Assembly: GCA_964388275.1 (NCBI GenBank)
Contig: CAYLZD010000017.1
Span: 1-64,000, forward strand
DNA length: 64,000 nt
Source: JARYLZ01 sp964388275
Lineage (GTDB): Bacteria > Bacteroidota > Ignavibacteria > SZUA-365
Direction of reading: 5' to 3'
A program made the translations under genes and the position numbers. The notes under the pieces were generated by a model. The model saw only the letters and a list, made by a program, of their open reading frames with translations. It was not told the DNA's origin and made no database searches. The first letter of the stretch is position 1; each line of letters begins with the position of its first letter. This document shows, piece after piece, positions 1 to 7,433 of this stretch.

Positions 1-103
1 TAACATTGAGGCATATTATAAGGTTTACATATCTATATTTGCATTTATTTATATTATTATTTCGCCATTTCGGGTTTACGCCGATTTTACGCCGGACGAA
101 AAA

Positions 104-517
104 ATGAATATTGAAAATCGTTTTCTATATATATGCCCTTCATCACAGTGTGAAGCAACAACCGGCGAAGTAATACTCTTCAAGGCGCCTATCGCCGCAA
201 TAGGTATAGTATTGGCAAAGCAATATGCGGCTTTAGCATTTATTGCAAGTATGGGCTTCGGCATGGAAACGCCATTATGGCATTGTTATTGCAGACCACA
301 CGTATTCAAGGATAGCTACAGGATATTGATAGAGCCCGAGCCCGGTCAATATGATTGGATACTTAATTATGTTAAAGTGACGCTCCAAATTTGTAAATAT
401 TTACCTTCTGCAAGCTTTACTTTTATTGAAATGACATGCAACCATCCTGTTGATCCTGGCCCTGATTTACTTCCGAATGTCAACGATCCATCTTATATTG
501 ATTGCAACACTCCGTAG
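104..517 (+). CDS. Hypothetical protein in AT-rich segment
   Basis: An open frame of 137 codons begins with ATG. I recognise no family. The protein is rich in Cys (about seven) and Pro, with a moderately hydrophobic stretch near residues 25-55 and an aromatic patch around residues 84-112. There is no clear ribosome binding site before the ATG. The surrounding 750 bases are visibly richer in A+T than the rest of the window, which suggests acquired or decaying DNA next to the transposase remnant at 741-1042. It could be a real orphan gene or a chance frame in low-GC sequence. Confidence 0.3.
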   Translation: MNIENRFLYICPSSQCEATTGEVILFKAPIAAIGIVLAKQYAALAFIASMGFGMETPLWHCYCRPHVFKDSYRILIEPEPGQYDWILNYVKVTLQICKYLPSASFTFIEMTCNHPVDPGPDLLPNVNDPSYIDCNTP

Positions 518-744
518 CCATCGTTAAGGGCTACCCAGAAATTTTGGTTTTTCGCCGAATCGAGGGGGTAGTAGAGGTGTTTTCTGACCTTTGGCGTAGA
601 TTTAGGATAATCGAGTATCGCATCGAACAGGAGCCGCCGAATGAGCATGCAAACCATAGTGTCGCAGTAAAAAAGGATGGCGATGCGAAAGTTATCGATA
701 TTCGGGAATCCAAGCGCGGCTTATTTGATTTCGCTGATTATTAA
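502..744 (+). CDS. Possible small hypothetical protein (TTG start)
   Basis: An 80-codon frame opens with TTG inside the end of the preceding ORF (16-base overlap) and ends at TAA 742-744. The product is charged and hydrophilic, with no signal peptide, membrane segment or known motif. It might be the out-of-frame continuation of the upstream ORF after a frameshift rather than a separate gene. Its stop codon lies against the end of an ISL3-type transposase remnant on the other strand, so its C-terminus may have been created by that insertion. Confidence 0.22.
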   Translation: MQHSVAIVKGYPEILVFRRIEGVVEVFSDLWRRFRIIEYRIEQEPPNEHANHSVAVKKDGDAKVIDIRESKRGLFDFADY

Positions 745-1042
745 ATTCTTTCCCTCGGTGAACGCATCTGTAACACAGTGACGGAAGTAGGTTTGATCTT
801 CATGGCCTCAAGATGACGCCAAGTCCTCTGCGGGAGATGATCTGTCAGCTCGCGGATTTAAAACATCCCGGGTACGACGCCTTCCGCCCCTGCGGCCGTT
901 TCAGCGCGATATTGAGCCGTATTTGCGGAATATCGAGATCAATCCCGGTCATCTTCCACGGTTGGAAAGGATCGAGTAGTTGCTGGTAGTGAGCGGCGAG
1001 CGCGGCAGGAACGGGTATCAGATGAACACAGTAACCGAAAAT
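741..1042 (-). pseudogene. ISL3-family transposase N-terminal remnant, frameshifted
   Basis: On the minus strand an open stretch starting just inside a stop at 1043-1045 reads LLDPFQPWKMTGIDLD and then YPGCFKSA before hitting TGA. A second frame takes over within a few codons and reads QRTWRHLEAMKIKP, ending at a stop at 741-743. An RxWRHLD-type block after a Cys-containing finger is a hallmark of the N-terminal zinc-finger region of ISL3-family transposases. There is no start codon, the zinc-finger cysteines are partly lost, a frameshift separates the two halves, and the catalytic DDE part is absent. It is therefore a dead fragment. No terminal inverted repeats were found. The family call is by motif recall, not by search. 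Confidence 0.6.
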
Positions 1043-1238
1043 TTACCCCATCAGGGTCTTTCCTTCAGCTTGTATGCCAAGAATTCTTCCACAGCGGCTT
1101 CTTTTTGTTGAAGTCTCCGACGATGATTTCCTGTGACGAAGTGAGGCCGTAAGCCGAGCGAAGTCACAGGACCCGGCAAATTGTCGCTTGCCGACGTCAA
1201 ACTCGATGTTGCTGTCGCTAAATGACGGTGGCAGCGAA
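1043..1238. other. Gene-free stretch with an 8-bp inverted repeat
   Basis: No coding region is supported here. The notable structure is CCTGTGAC at 1130-1137 facing GTCACAGG at 1163-1170, a perfect 8-bp inverted repeat around a 25-base loop. The stretch sits between the transposase remnant and the tandem repeat array, so it may be part of the same mobile or repeat-rich debris. Confidence 0.45.
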
Positions 1239-1740
1239 GTTGCGCGAGTGACGGTACAAGCCGTCACGAGGACAACTGCAGGTGAACATCGAGNNNNNNN
1301 NNNNNNNNNNNNNNNNNNNNNNNNNNNNNNNNNNNNNNNNNNNNNNNNNNNNNNNNNNNNNNNNNNNNNNNNNNNNNNNNNNNNNNNNNNNNNGTTGCGC
1401 GAGTGACGGTACAAGCCGTCACGAGGACAACTGCAGGTGAACATCGAGCGCTCTTCAGCTTGCACAAAGTTCCGTGAAGGTTGCGCGAGTGACGGTACAA
1501 GCCGTCACGAGGACTACTGCAGGTGAACATCTAACGCTTTTCAACTCGCACAAAGTACCGTGAAGGTTGCGCGAGTGACAGTACAAGCCTTCACGAGGGC
1601 TACTGCAGGTTGTCACGAGTACCAGTGCAAGGCGTCACGAAGCACGCTGCAAGGGGCGGAAAAACAGTGCGAGTCGACGAATGACTTGTGCAAACCGTTA
1701 CGAGGACGGATGCGAGTTTGCGCGAGTGACCGTGCTGGTA
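1239..1740 (+). repeat. 86-bp tandem repeat array with internal hairpin, interrupted by assembly gap
   Basis: Copies beginning GTTGCGCGAGTGACGG start at 1239, 1394, 1480 and 1566. The last three are spaced exactly 86 bases apart. The 1239 copy is intact for 55 bases and then enters the N gap. Each of the first three units contains GTGACGG-TACAAG-CCGTCAC, a perfect 7-bp stem with a 6-base loop. In the 1566 copy this stem is broken (GTGACAG/CCTTCAC). After about 1610 the array decays into shorter imperfect units built on 'CGTCACGAG...CTGCAAG', to about 1740. The period is not a multiple of three, so the array is not translated as a protein repeat. Confidence 0.85.
1294..1393. other. Assembly gap (100 N)
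   Basis: Exactly 100 N characters, the usual placeholder for a scaffold gap of unknown size. It falls inside the 86-bp tandem array, which is the likely reason the assembly broke. The true copy number of the repeat is therefore unknown. Confidence 0.99.
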
Positions 1741-1877
1741 GGCGCGGGGACGCTTGCCTGAATCGCTTGCCGCATGTATAATGCATCGGACGCCCGCGCC
1801 TTGGCGTGTTCAGGAACAAGCGTTTCCGAAGCGCGCGTGCTCGGATTGGTGATAATGAACTAACATAGGAGCCGATA

Positions 1878-2321
1878 ATGACAACCGTGAACGTATACCT
1901 GAATTTCCCCGGAAACTGCGAGGAAGCGTTCGAGTTCTATAGATCCGTTTTCGGCGGTGAATTTCCGTATGTCGGGCGTTTCAAGGATATGCCCCCGCAG
2001 GAAGGCATGCCGCCGCTGCCCGAGGAAATGAGGGAAAAAATCATGCATATTTCACTGCCGATCAGCGCTGAAACCACGCTCATGGGCAGCGACACCGGCG
2101 GGGAATGGGCGCCGGAATACAAGCCGGGCAACAACTTCGCCATCTCGATAAATACCGACAACATTGAAGAGGCGGAGCGTCTGTTCAACGGTCTCTCCGC
2201 CGGCGGACACGTGATAATGCCTCTGGCTCGAAGTTTCTGGGGAGCTTATTTCGGCATGTTCACCGACAGGTACGGGATCGGTTGGATGGTCAGCCGGGAG
2301 GGCAAGACGGATAAAAGTTGA
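1878..2321 (+). CDS. VOC superfamily (PhnB/glyoxalase-like) protein
   Basis: A 147-residue protein starts at ATG with AGGAG six bases upstream. It has the features of the PhnB/3-demethylubiquinone-methyltransferase-like branch of the vicinal oxygen chelate fold. The N-terminal strand VNVYLNF leads into EAFEFYRSVFGGEF; a central HISLPI strand and an MGSDT turn follow; the C-terminal block is WGAYFGMFTDRYGIGWMV. Members are small cytoplasmic proteins, often dimers, with mostly unknown substrates; some relate to glyoxalase or bleomycin resistance. No operon partner is visible: the next gene, tag, is convergent. I am confident of the family but not of any substrate. Confidence 0.88.
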   Translation: MTTVNVYLNFPGNCEEAFEFYRSVFGGEFPYVGRFKDMPPQEGMPPLPEEMREKIMHISLPISAETTLMGSDTGGEWAPEYKPGNNFAISINTDNIEEAERLFNGLSAGGHVIMPLARSFWGAYFGMFTDRYGIGWMVSREGKTDKS

Positions 2322-2360
2322 GAGGCAGGCGAGGCGAAGACGCGGCGGCGCGGAGGAATG

Positions 2361-2939
2361 CTAACGACAGCGGCGCCTCTTTAGCCGGCTGTGCCTGAAG
2401 CAGTCCACCGTGTGATCGTTGACCATGCCGACCGCCTGCATGAAAGCGTAGCAGATGGTGGAGCCGGCGAATTTGAAACCGCGTTTTTTCAGTTCCGCGC
2501 TCAGCGCATCGGATTCCGCGGTGCGCGCCGGAAGCTCGGACATGCAGGTCCAGTCGTTTTGCCGCGGGGCGCCGCCCGCGAATCCCCAGAAGAAAGCGTC
2601 GAGCGATCCGAATTCCTCCACTATTTTCAGGGCTGCGCGGGCATTGTGAACGGCCGATTCCACTTTCAGGCGGTTCCGGATGATGCCCGGATCGGCCAGA
2701 AGACGATCGACATCGCGTTTCGTGTACCCGGCGATGCGGCGGAAATCGAAGTCGTGAAACGCCTTCCTGTAGTTGTCGCGTTTCTTTAAAATGGTGAGCC
2801 AGCTCAATCCTGCCTGCGCGCCGCCCAGCACGAGATATTCGAACAAGCGGTCATCGTTGTGAACGGGAACGCCCCATTCCTCGTCGTGATATGAGACGTA
2901 TACCGGATCGCTGCCGCACCATTCGCACCGTTTTTTCAT
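2361..2939 (-). CDS. tag: DNA-3-methyladenine glycosylase I (Tag), with altered base-recognition residue
   Basis: The protein (192 residues from ATG at 2939; an in-frame extension to 2978 is less likely) matches Tag of the HhH glycosylase superfamily, which excises 3-methyladenine from alkylated DNA. The structural zinc ligands are present: Cys in RCEWCG, His in YHDEEWG, and His/Cys in VNDHTVDC near the C-terminus. QAGLSW and KKRGFKF are also conserved. Oddly, the block normally read LEGxQAGLSW is LGGAQAGLSW: the Glu that in E. coli Tag (Glu38) contacts the damaged base is Gly39 here (codon GGC at 2823-2825). Activity is therefore doubtful although the fold looks intact. Confidence 0.9.
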   Translation of the reverse strand: MKKRCEWCGSDPVYVSYHDEEWGVPVHNDDRLFEYLVLGGAQAGLSWLTILKKRDNYRKAFHDFDFRRIAGYTKRDVDRLLADPGIIRNRLKVESAVHNARAALKIVEEFGSLDAFFWGFAGGAPRQNDWTCMSELPARTAESDALSAELKKRGFKFAGSTICYAFMQAVGMVNDHTVDCFRHSRLKRRRCR

Positions 2940-3056
2940 ATTAATACCACGAGCATATCTGTTTAAAGCGTTCATCATTCGGGAACAACCGCCGGAAAAA
3001 TGTATGCAACCCGCTTCCCATCCCGGCGTCCCGGCGTCTCAGCGCGAAATCCCTCC

Positions 3057-4910
3057 TCACTCCCGCCCCCGCGTCGCGCGCTCCATGAAGGCAGTCATGC
3101 GCCGCACGAACTCAACCGGTGTTTCCAGCGCATGATCTTGAAGCAACGCCCCCTCGTAGAGCTGCAATACGCAGTCCCGGAGCAGTTCCTCGTCCGCCCC
3201 GGACTCCGCCAACCCGGACATATTCCGCAGAAGCGGATGCGCGAGATTCACTTCCAGAATGCGCTTCGATGCCTCGAAATCCCTGTCCAGCGCCTTCATC
3301 ATCCGCTCCACGTGGGCATCCATTGCGCCGGCCGCGGCGACGAGCGTGGCGGCGGAATCCACCAGGCGCTTCGACTCCCTCACGTCCTCGATCCGGTCGC
3401 CGAGCGTCTCCCTGAAGAGCGCGAGCAGTTTGCCGGCGCTCTCCCGCGGAATCTCCTCCTTCGTCTCTTCAGGCGCGGGAATGTCGATATCGGCCTGCGC
3501 TATGGAGACAAGTTTCTTTCCCGCGTAATCCCCGATCATGGGCGCGATGAACGCGTCCATCGGATCGGCGAATAACAGCACCTCGATGTCGTTTTTCCTG
3601 AAATATTCCAGCTTGGGATCGAGCGCGATGGTTTCGGCCCGCTCTCCCGCCGCATAGTAGACGGAAGCGGATTCCGGTTTCATGCGGGCCGAGTATTCCT
3701 TCAGGGAAACGGTCTTTCCGTCCTCGCATTTGGTGGAAGGGAAGCGCAATAACTCGATGATGCGGTCCCTGTGCGCGAAGTCCGTGGCGACACCCGCCTT
3801 GAACAGCATCCCGAAGGCCGAAAAGAACTTGTCGTACTTCTCCCCGTCCTTCGCCGCCCATTCCTCCAGCATCGACAGCGTCCGGCCGGTGAGGGCTTCC
3901 CGTATTTTCGCCATAACGGGACTCGATTGCGCGGCCTCGCGCGACACGTTCAGGGGGAGATCCTCCGTATCGACGACCCCCTTGAGAAAGAGCAGGTACT
4001 CCGGCAGGAGATCCTTGCAGTCGTCCGTGATCAGCACCCTGTTGCTGTAAAGATGCAGCGAGCGCTGTTCGCGCAGATCATGCAGGCGGAACGGCGCGGC
4101 CGCGGGGATGAACAGCAGGGCGCGGAAGCTCACCTTCCCTTCGAGGTTCAGGTGAAGATGCCCGAGCGGCGACTGGGGGTCGCCGGTGATGAACTTGTAG
4201 AATTCGCCGAGTTCCTCCTGCGTCACCGAGTCCTTGCTCCTTCGCCAGAGCGCTGTGAGCGAATTCACACGCTCGCCCGAGACGGCGATCGGGAAATCGA
4301 CGAAGTTCGAGTACTTGCGTATGATGTCTTTCACGCGCCAGGCCTGCGCGAATTCCTTCGCCTCCTGCTTCAGCGTGAAATAGATGCGCGTGCCGCGGTG
4401 CACGCGCTCGATCTCCTCGATCGTATAGGATCCTTCCCCCGACGACTTCCACCTGTACCCCTTAGAATCCGGATCGGCGTGTCTGGTTTCAATCGTCACC
4501 TCGTCGGCCACCATGAACACCGAATAGAAGCCCACGCCGAACTTTCCGATCAGATCGCCGTCAAGGGAGGACTTCTCCGCGCGCATCGCGTCGATGAAGT
4601 CCAGAGTGCCCGAGGCGGCCACGGTGCCGATGCGATCGATGAGTTCGTCCCTGCTCATTCCAATTCCGGTGTCCTCTATCGAGAAGGTATTGCGCTTCTC
4701 GTCGAGCTCGATGGCGATTCGCAGCTCGGCATCCGGTTCATGCACTGGCAGGTTGGTCACCTGCATGAAACGCGCCTTGTTGAGGGCGTCGGAGGCGTTG
4801 GAAATGAGCTCCCGAAGGAAGATCTCCGGATGAGTGTAAAGCGAGTGCACGATGAGGTGAAGCAATTGCTTCATCTCCGCGCGGTATTCGAATTGTTCGG
4901 GTGCTGACAT
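3057..4910 (-). CDS. htpG: Molecular chaperone HtpG (Hsp90)
   Basis: Bacterial Hsp90, an ATP-driven cytosolic chaperone dimer. The N-terminal GHKL ATPase carries FLRELISNASDAL (catalytic Glu and Mg-binding Asn), the DTGIGM loop and GKFGVGFYSVF. The middle domain has the LPLNVSREAAQ block, and the C-terminal dimerisation region ends near ERMMKALDRDFEASK. I take ATG at 4910 (617 residues); an in-frame GTG at 4949 would add 13 residues, and neither has a clear ribosome binding site. The sequence resembles the proteobacterial/Chlorobi type ('EYRAEMKQLL') more than the Bacteroides type. It seems to be transcribed alone. Confidence 0.96.
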   Translation of the reverse strand: MSAPEQFEYRAEMKQLLHLIVHSLYTHPEIFLRELISNASDALNKARFMQVTNLPVHEPDAELRIAIELDEKRNTFSIEDTGIGMSRDELIDRIGTVAASGTLDFIDAMRAEKSSLDGDLIGKFGVGFYSVFMVADEVTIETRHADPDSKGYRWKSSGEGSYTIEEIERVHRGTRIYFTLKQEAKEFAQAWRVKDIIRKYSNFVDFPIAVSGERVNSLTALWRRSKDSVTQEELGEFYKFITGDPQSPLGHLHLNLEGKVSFRALLFIPAAAPFRLHDLREQRSLHLYSNRVLITDDCKDLLPEYLLFLKGVVDTEDLPLNVSREAAQSSPVMAKIREALTGRTLSMLEEWAAKDGEKYDKFFSAFGMLFKAGVATDFAHRDRIIELLRFPSTKCEDGKTVSLKEYSARMKPESASVYYAAGERAETIALDPKLEYFRKNDIEVLLFADPMDAFIAPMIGDYAGKKLVSIAQADIDIPAPEETKEEIPRESAGKLLALFRETLGDRIEDVRESKRLVDSAATLVAAAGAMDAHVERMMKALDRDFEASKRILEVNLAHPLLRNMSGLAESGADEELLRDCVLQLYEGALLQDHALETPVEFVRRMTAFMERATRGRE

Positions 4911-5042
4911 TGCTGCTGTAGGGTTTGTTGCTGAAATGTTATTGATCACGCTTGTATGGGACTCGAAAAATCCATGCGCGGAATAATTCGTGCGATCGAT
5001 CTTCTCCTGAATCGCCGTGTGGAACTCGAGCTGCGCCGCGGC

Positions 5043-6278
5043 TCAGGGGCGGCGCATCATCAGCCGTGTGACGCAGCCCGGCGGCGTCAGAAGACGGTAG
5101 AAATACACACCCGGCGGCAGAGGCAATCCCGCCGCCGCGGGATCGAACGCTGCGCTGTGAGCGCCCTCTATCCGGAACTCATCGACAAGAGTGGCGACGA
5201 TTCTGCCGAGCTGGTCGCGGATTTCCAACCGCACCCTGCCGGACACAGGCATCCGGAACGGAATGATGGTTTCATGCGCGAAAGGATTCGGATAGTTGCG
5301 GCCGAGCTGCGGCATGTCCCGCGCATCCGGATCCGCGCCCGCCGCGCTGACAGGTCTCGAATCCGCCACCGTGATCTCATCCACCCACATGGTCTGTTCC
5401 ACGGGCGATCCGTCGCCTATGTAGGGCGCTATCAGGAACTGATTGAAGCCCATGCCCGGATGCTCGGCCGTGCGGAGCATGACGCCGGGAGCGTCTATCA
5501 TAAGCTCGCCGTCGAACCAGTAACGCGCGATTCCGTCGGCAATACCCTTCCCGCCGGCAATGCCGTTCAGTTTGAAGAATGCTTCGACGAAGTGCCACTC
5601 GTTCTTATAGTAGCGGCCGGGCGTGTCGGTGAAACACCCGCGCTCGGCTTTCCACGCCTTGCCGTTGCGATAACCGTCACCGGCGCGGTAGCAGTCTCCG
5701 GCGGGATAGCGATCCGACGTGCCGTTGCAACCGGCCACCGCGCGCTGTTCTGTGACAAGAGCCAGGTCCTGATTGATTCTCGCCGCATCGATGTTCAGAG
5801 CATCCTGTATCGCAAGCAGAGGACGGCCTTCGTTCTGCTCGATGTACGCGGTCAGATGCGTCGCGGCGGGTCCGATGTAACGGTCGTCCGCGTTTGTGAT
5901 GAAATGAAACTCGTGCGGATGGTACGGCCGGTCCGAGCCAGTCCAGTCTGCGCTGTACTTGACCCAATAACTCAGGTAGACGGAATCGGTTTCGGGGAAC
6001 AGCCGGCGCATACTGCCGCCGGATACTGGAGTGGTCCCGCCTTTCAGGAAGCGGAACTCCAGCGAGCCGGCGCTGCCGTGTATGTGCTCGGCATCAGTGA
6101 CGACCAGACGATCGTTGTCATACCATCCTCTCGCCCTGAAATCGGCGGAATCGCAGTGCTCCGTGAAGAAAATCCTCTGCGCCCCGGCCCGGCCGGCCGT
6201 CAAGCAGAGCATGAGGACGAGCAGGCGGGGTACGCAGCGGGAAACGAGTGTTCCGGAGGTTGAGGGGCGCTCGGTCAT
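5043..6278 (-). CDS. Secreted protein with T9SS C-terminal sorting domain
   Basis: A 411-residue protein with a hydrophobic signal segment (about residues 15-34, ending GRAGAQ) and a type IX sorting domain covering the last ~85 residues. That domain starts LGRNYPNPF, continues VRLEIRDQLGRIV and ends PPGVYFYRLLT followed by a basic tail. The middle (residues ~35-310) has alternating beta-type sequence with conserved-looking aromatic blocks (YLSYWVKYSADW, HPHEFHFIT, WFDGELM). This is suggestive of a concanavalin-like jelly roll as in some polysaccharide lyases, but no catalytic motif can be assigned. Two Cys pairs lie in residues 175-215. Export across both membranes is a firm inference from the ends; the enzymatic role is unknown. 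Confidence 0.8.
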   Translation of the reverse strand: MTERPSTSGTLVSRCVPRLLVLMLCLTAGRAGAQRIFFTEHCDSADFRARGWYDNDRLVVTDAEHIHGSAGSLEFRFLKGGTTPVSGGSMRRLFPETDSVYLSYWVKYSADWTGSDRPYHPHEFHFITNADDRYIGPAATHLTAYIEQNEGRPLLAIQDALNIDAARINQDLALVTEQRAVAGCNGTSDRYPAGDCYRAGDGYRNGKAWKAERGCFTDTPGRYYKNEWHFVEAFFKLNGIAGGKGIADGIARYWFDGELMIDAPGVMLRTAEHPGMGFNQFLIAPYIGDGSPVEQTMWVDEITVADSRPVSAAGADPDARDMPQLGRNYPNPFAHETIIPFRMPVSGRVRLEIRDQLGRIVATLVDEFRIEGAHSAAFDPAAAGLPLPPGVYFYRLLTPPGCVTRLMMRRP

Positions 6279-6451
6279 GATGCTTCAGCCGTTCCGTCGT
6301 TGTTCGAAGCTCTTGTCGCTCGGATGCGAGGCGCAGGATGCGGAACCATGTCGCATCATGCCTCGCCTGCGGAAACCATCGAGAAGCGCGAATGCCGCAG
6401 CGGATCCATCGAAACTCGTCCGCCGGATTGGCCGGCACGGAGGAATTCGTT

Positions 6452-6889
6452 TCATTGACTCCACCCCTGCATCGACGCGCTCCGTAGATATTCCTGCAGA
6501 ATCAGAACAGCGGCCATTTCGTCGACCTTGTCCTTGCGGCGTCTTTGCTTTTTTCCGACTCCCAATTCACGGATAGTCTTTTCCGCGATCACGGATGTGA
6601 AACGTTCGTCGCGGGTCTCCACCGGCAGGCCGGTCATGGCGCGCAACTCGTCCGCGAAAGCCAGGGCGCGGACGGCGGCGTCTCCGACTCCGCCTTGCAG
6701 GGTGAGCGGCAGGCCGACGATGATTCCGGCGACGCCTCTCTCCTCGATCAGCCGCCGTATGGCCGCCAGAGCGTCGGCGCCGTTGGCAAAGACCCCCGCG
6801 CCCGTCGCGACGACTCCGCTCGGATCGCTCACCGCCAGTCCGATCCGCACGGCGCCGTAATCAACCGCCAGTATCGTTCTCAAGCTCAT
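6452..6889 (-). CDS. ruvX: Putative pre-16S rRNA nuclease / Holliday junction resolvase-like protein (YqgF)
   Basis: 145 residues, the usual length for YqgF/RuvX. The RNase H-like fold shows its acidic residues in order: Asp in AVDYGAVRIGLAVSD near the N-terminus, the GLPLTLQGG loop, Glu in DERFTS, and Asp in KVDEMAAVLILQEYL near the C-terminus. The family matures the 5' end of 16S rRNA in E. coli and has been discussed as a resolvase. The start is ATG at 6889, with no strong ribosome binding site. It is followed on the same strand, after 163 bases, by the secreted protein gene ending at 5043. Confidence 0.92.
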   Translation of the reverse strand: MSLRTILAVDYGAVRIGLAVSDPSGVVATGAGVFANGADALAAIRRLIEERGVAGIIVGLPLTLQGGVGDAAVRALAFADELRAMTGLPVETRDERFTSVIAEKTIRELGVGKKQRRRKDKVDEMAAVLILQEYLRSASMQGWSQ

Positions 6890-7003
6890 TGATGAGATTC
6901 GTGGTTCCGCGCTCTCCGGGCAGGGGCCGCTCGAAACGGAAACACACGCTTGTCGGGCGGCAAAAGGGATGCCCGGACGGCGCCGGCGCCTGCGCGGCTC
7001 GTC

Positions 7004-7411
7004 TCAGCGCGCCAAGTAATCTTCGGGCGTATGGGATGTAGGATAGACGTTCGGCTCCTCCTGCTTTCGTCCGTAGAGCCGGGCTTCGGCTTCGGGACTG
7101 AGCGCCTGGGTGAGGAAGGACTTGAGCAGCTTGCTCGGCTTGAAATGCGTCTTGCGCCGCGGAGGCACATACACCTTGTCGCCCGTCTTGGGATTGCGCG
7201 CCCGCGGTTTGGCCTTGGTCAATTTCACTTCGAAGACGCCGAAATCCCGGACCTCGAGGCGGACCTCGGGATCGGCCGTCATCAGAAGTTCTCGCACTGC
7301 TCGCAGAACGCCTTCAACCCACACGTCGGCGTCCTGAATTTTGATGGCGTGGGCTTCGGAGACGCGCTTGGCGATGTCCTTGCGGGTCAGGGTGGGAACT
7401 TTGTCTTTCAT
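7004..7411 (-). CDS. HU/IHF-like DNA-binding protein with C-terminal extension
   Basis: The start at 7411 is chosen because AGGAG lies eight bases before this ATG; an upstream in-frame ATG would overlap the relA/spoT-like gene. The 135-residue product has the HU/IHF fold: a helical N-terminal half (TLTRKDIAKRVSEAHAI), the VRDFGVFEVK beta element, and the DNA-wrapping arm RARNPKTGDKVYVPPRRKTHFKPSK. It exceeds a standard 90-residue HU by about 40 residues; the tail is charged and Pro-rich (EEPNVYPTSHTPEDYLAR). It lies 22 bases downstream of the stringent-response gene and is probably co-transcribed with it. The role is nucleoid structure or DNA bending; the tail's role is unknown. Confidence 0.9.
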   Translation of the reverse strand: MKDKVPTLTRKDIAKRVSEAHAIKIQDADVWVEGVLRAVRELLMTADPEVRLEVRDFGVFEVKLTKAKPRARNPKTGDKVYVPPRRKTHFKPSKLLKSFLTQALSPEAEARLYGRKQEEPNVYPTSHTPEDYLAR

Positions 7412-7433
7412 TCTTTGCTCCTGCATTGAATCG

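Noticed and set aside
1043..1530. Minus-strand open frames across the repeat array
   Set aside because: They pass through the N run and low-complexity tandem repeats; a period of 86 cannot code for a regular protein repeat.
1239..1740. CRISPR array
   Set aside because: Units are directly adjacent and similar throughout, with no constant repeat/variable spacer alternation and no cas genes in the window.
1878..2321. Antibiotic resistance (bleomycin/fosfomycin) reading of the VOC protein
   Set aside because: The sequence fits the PhnB-like branch; no resistance-specific residues can be named, so only the superfamily is given.
4956..6263. Plus-strand ORF of 435 codons
   Set aside because: It is opposite the clear secreted T9SS protein gene (5043-6278), has no signal peptide or motif, and is Arg/His-rich as expected for an antisense frame in GC-rich DNA.
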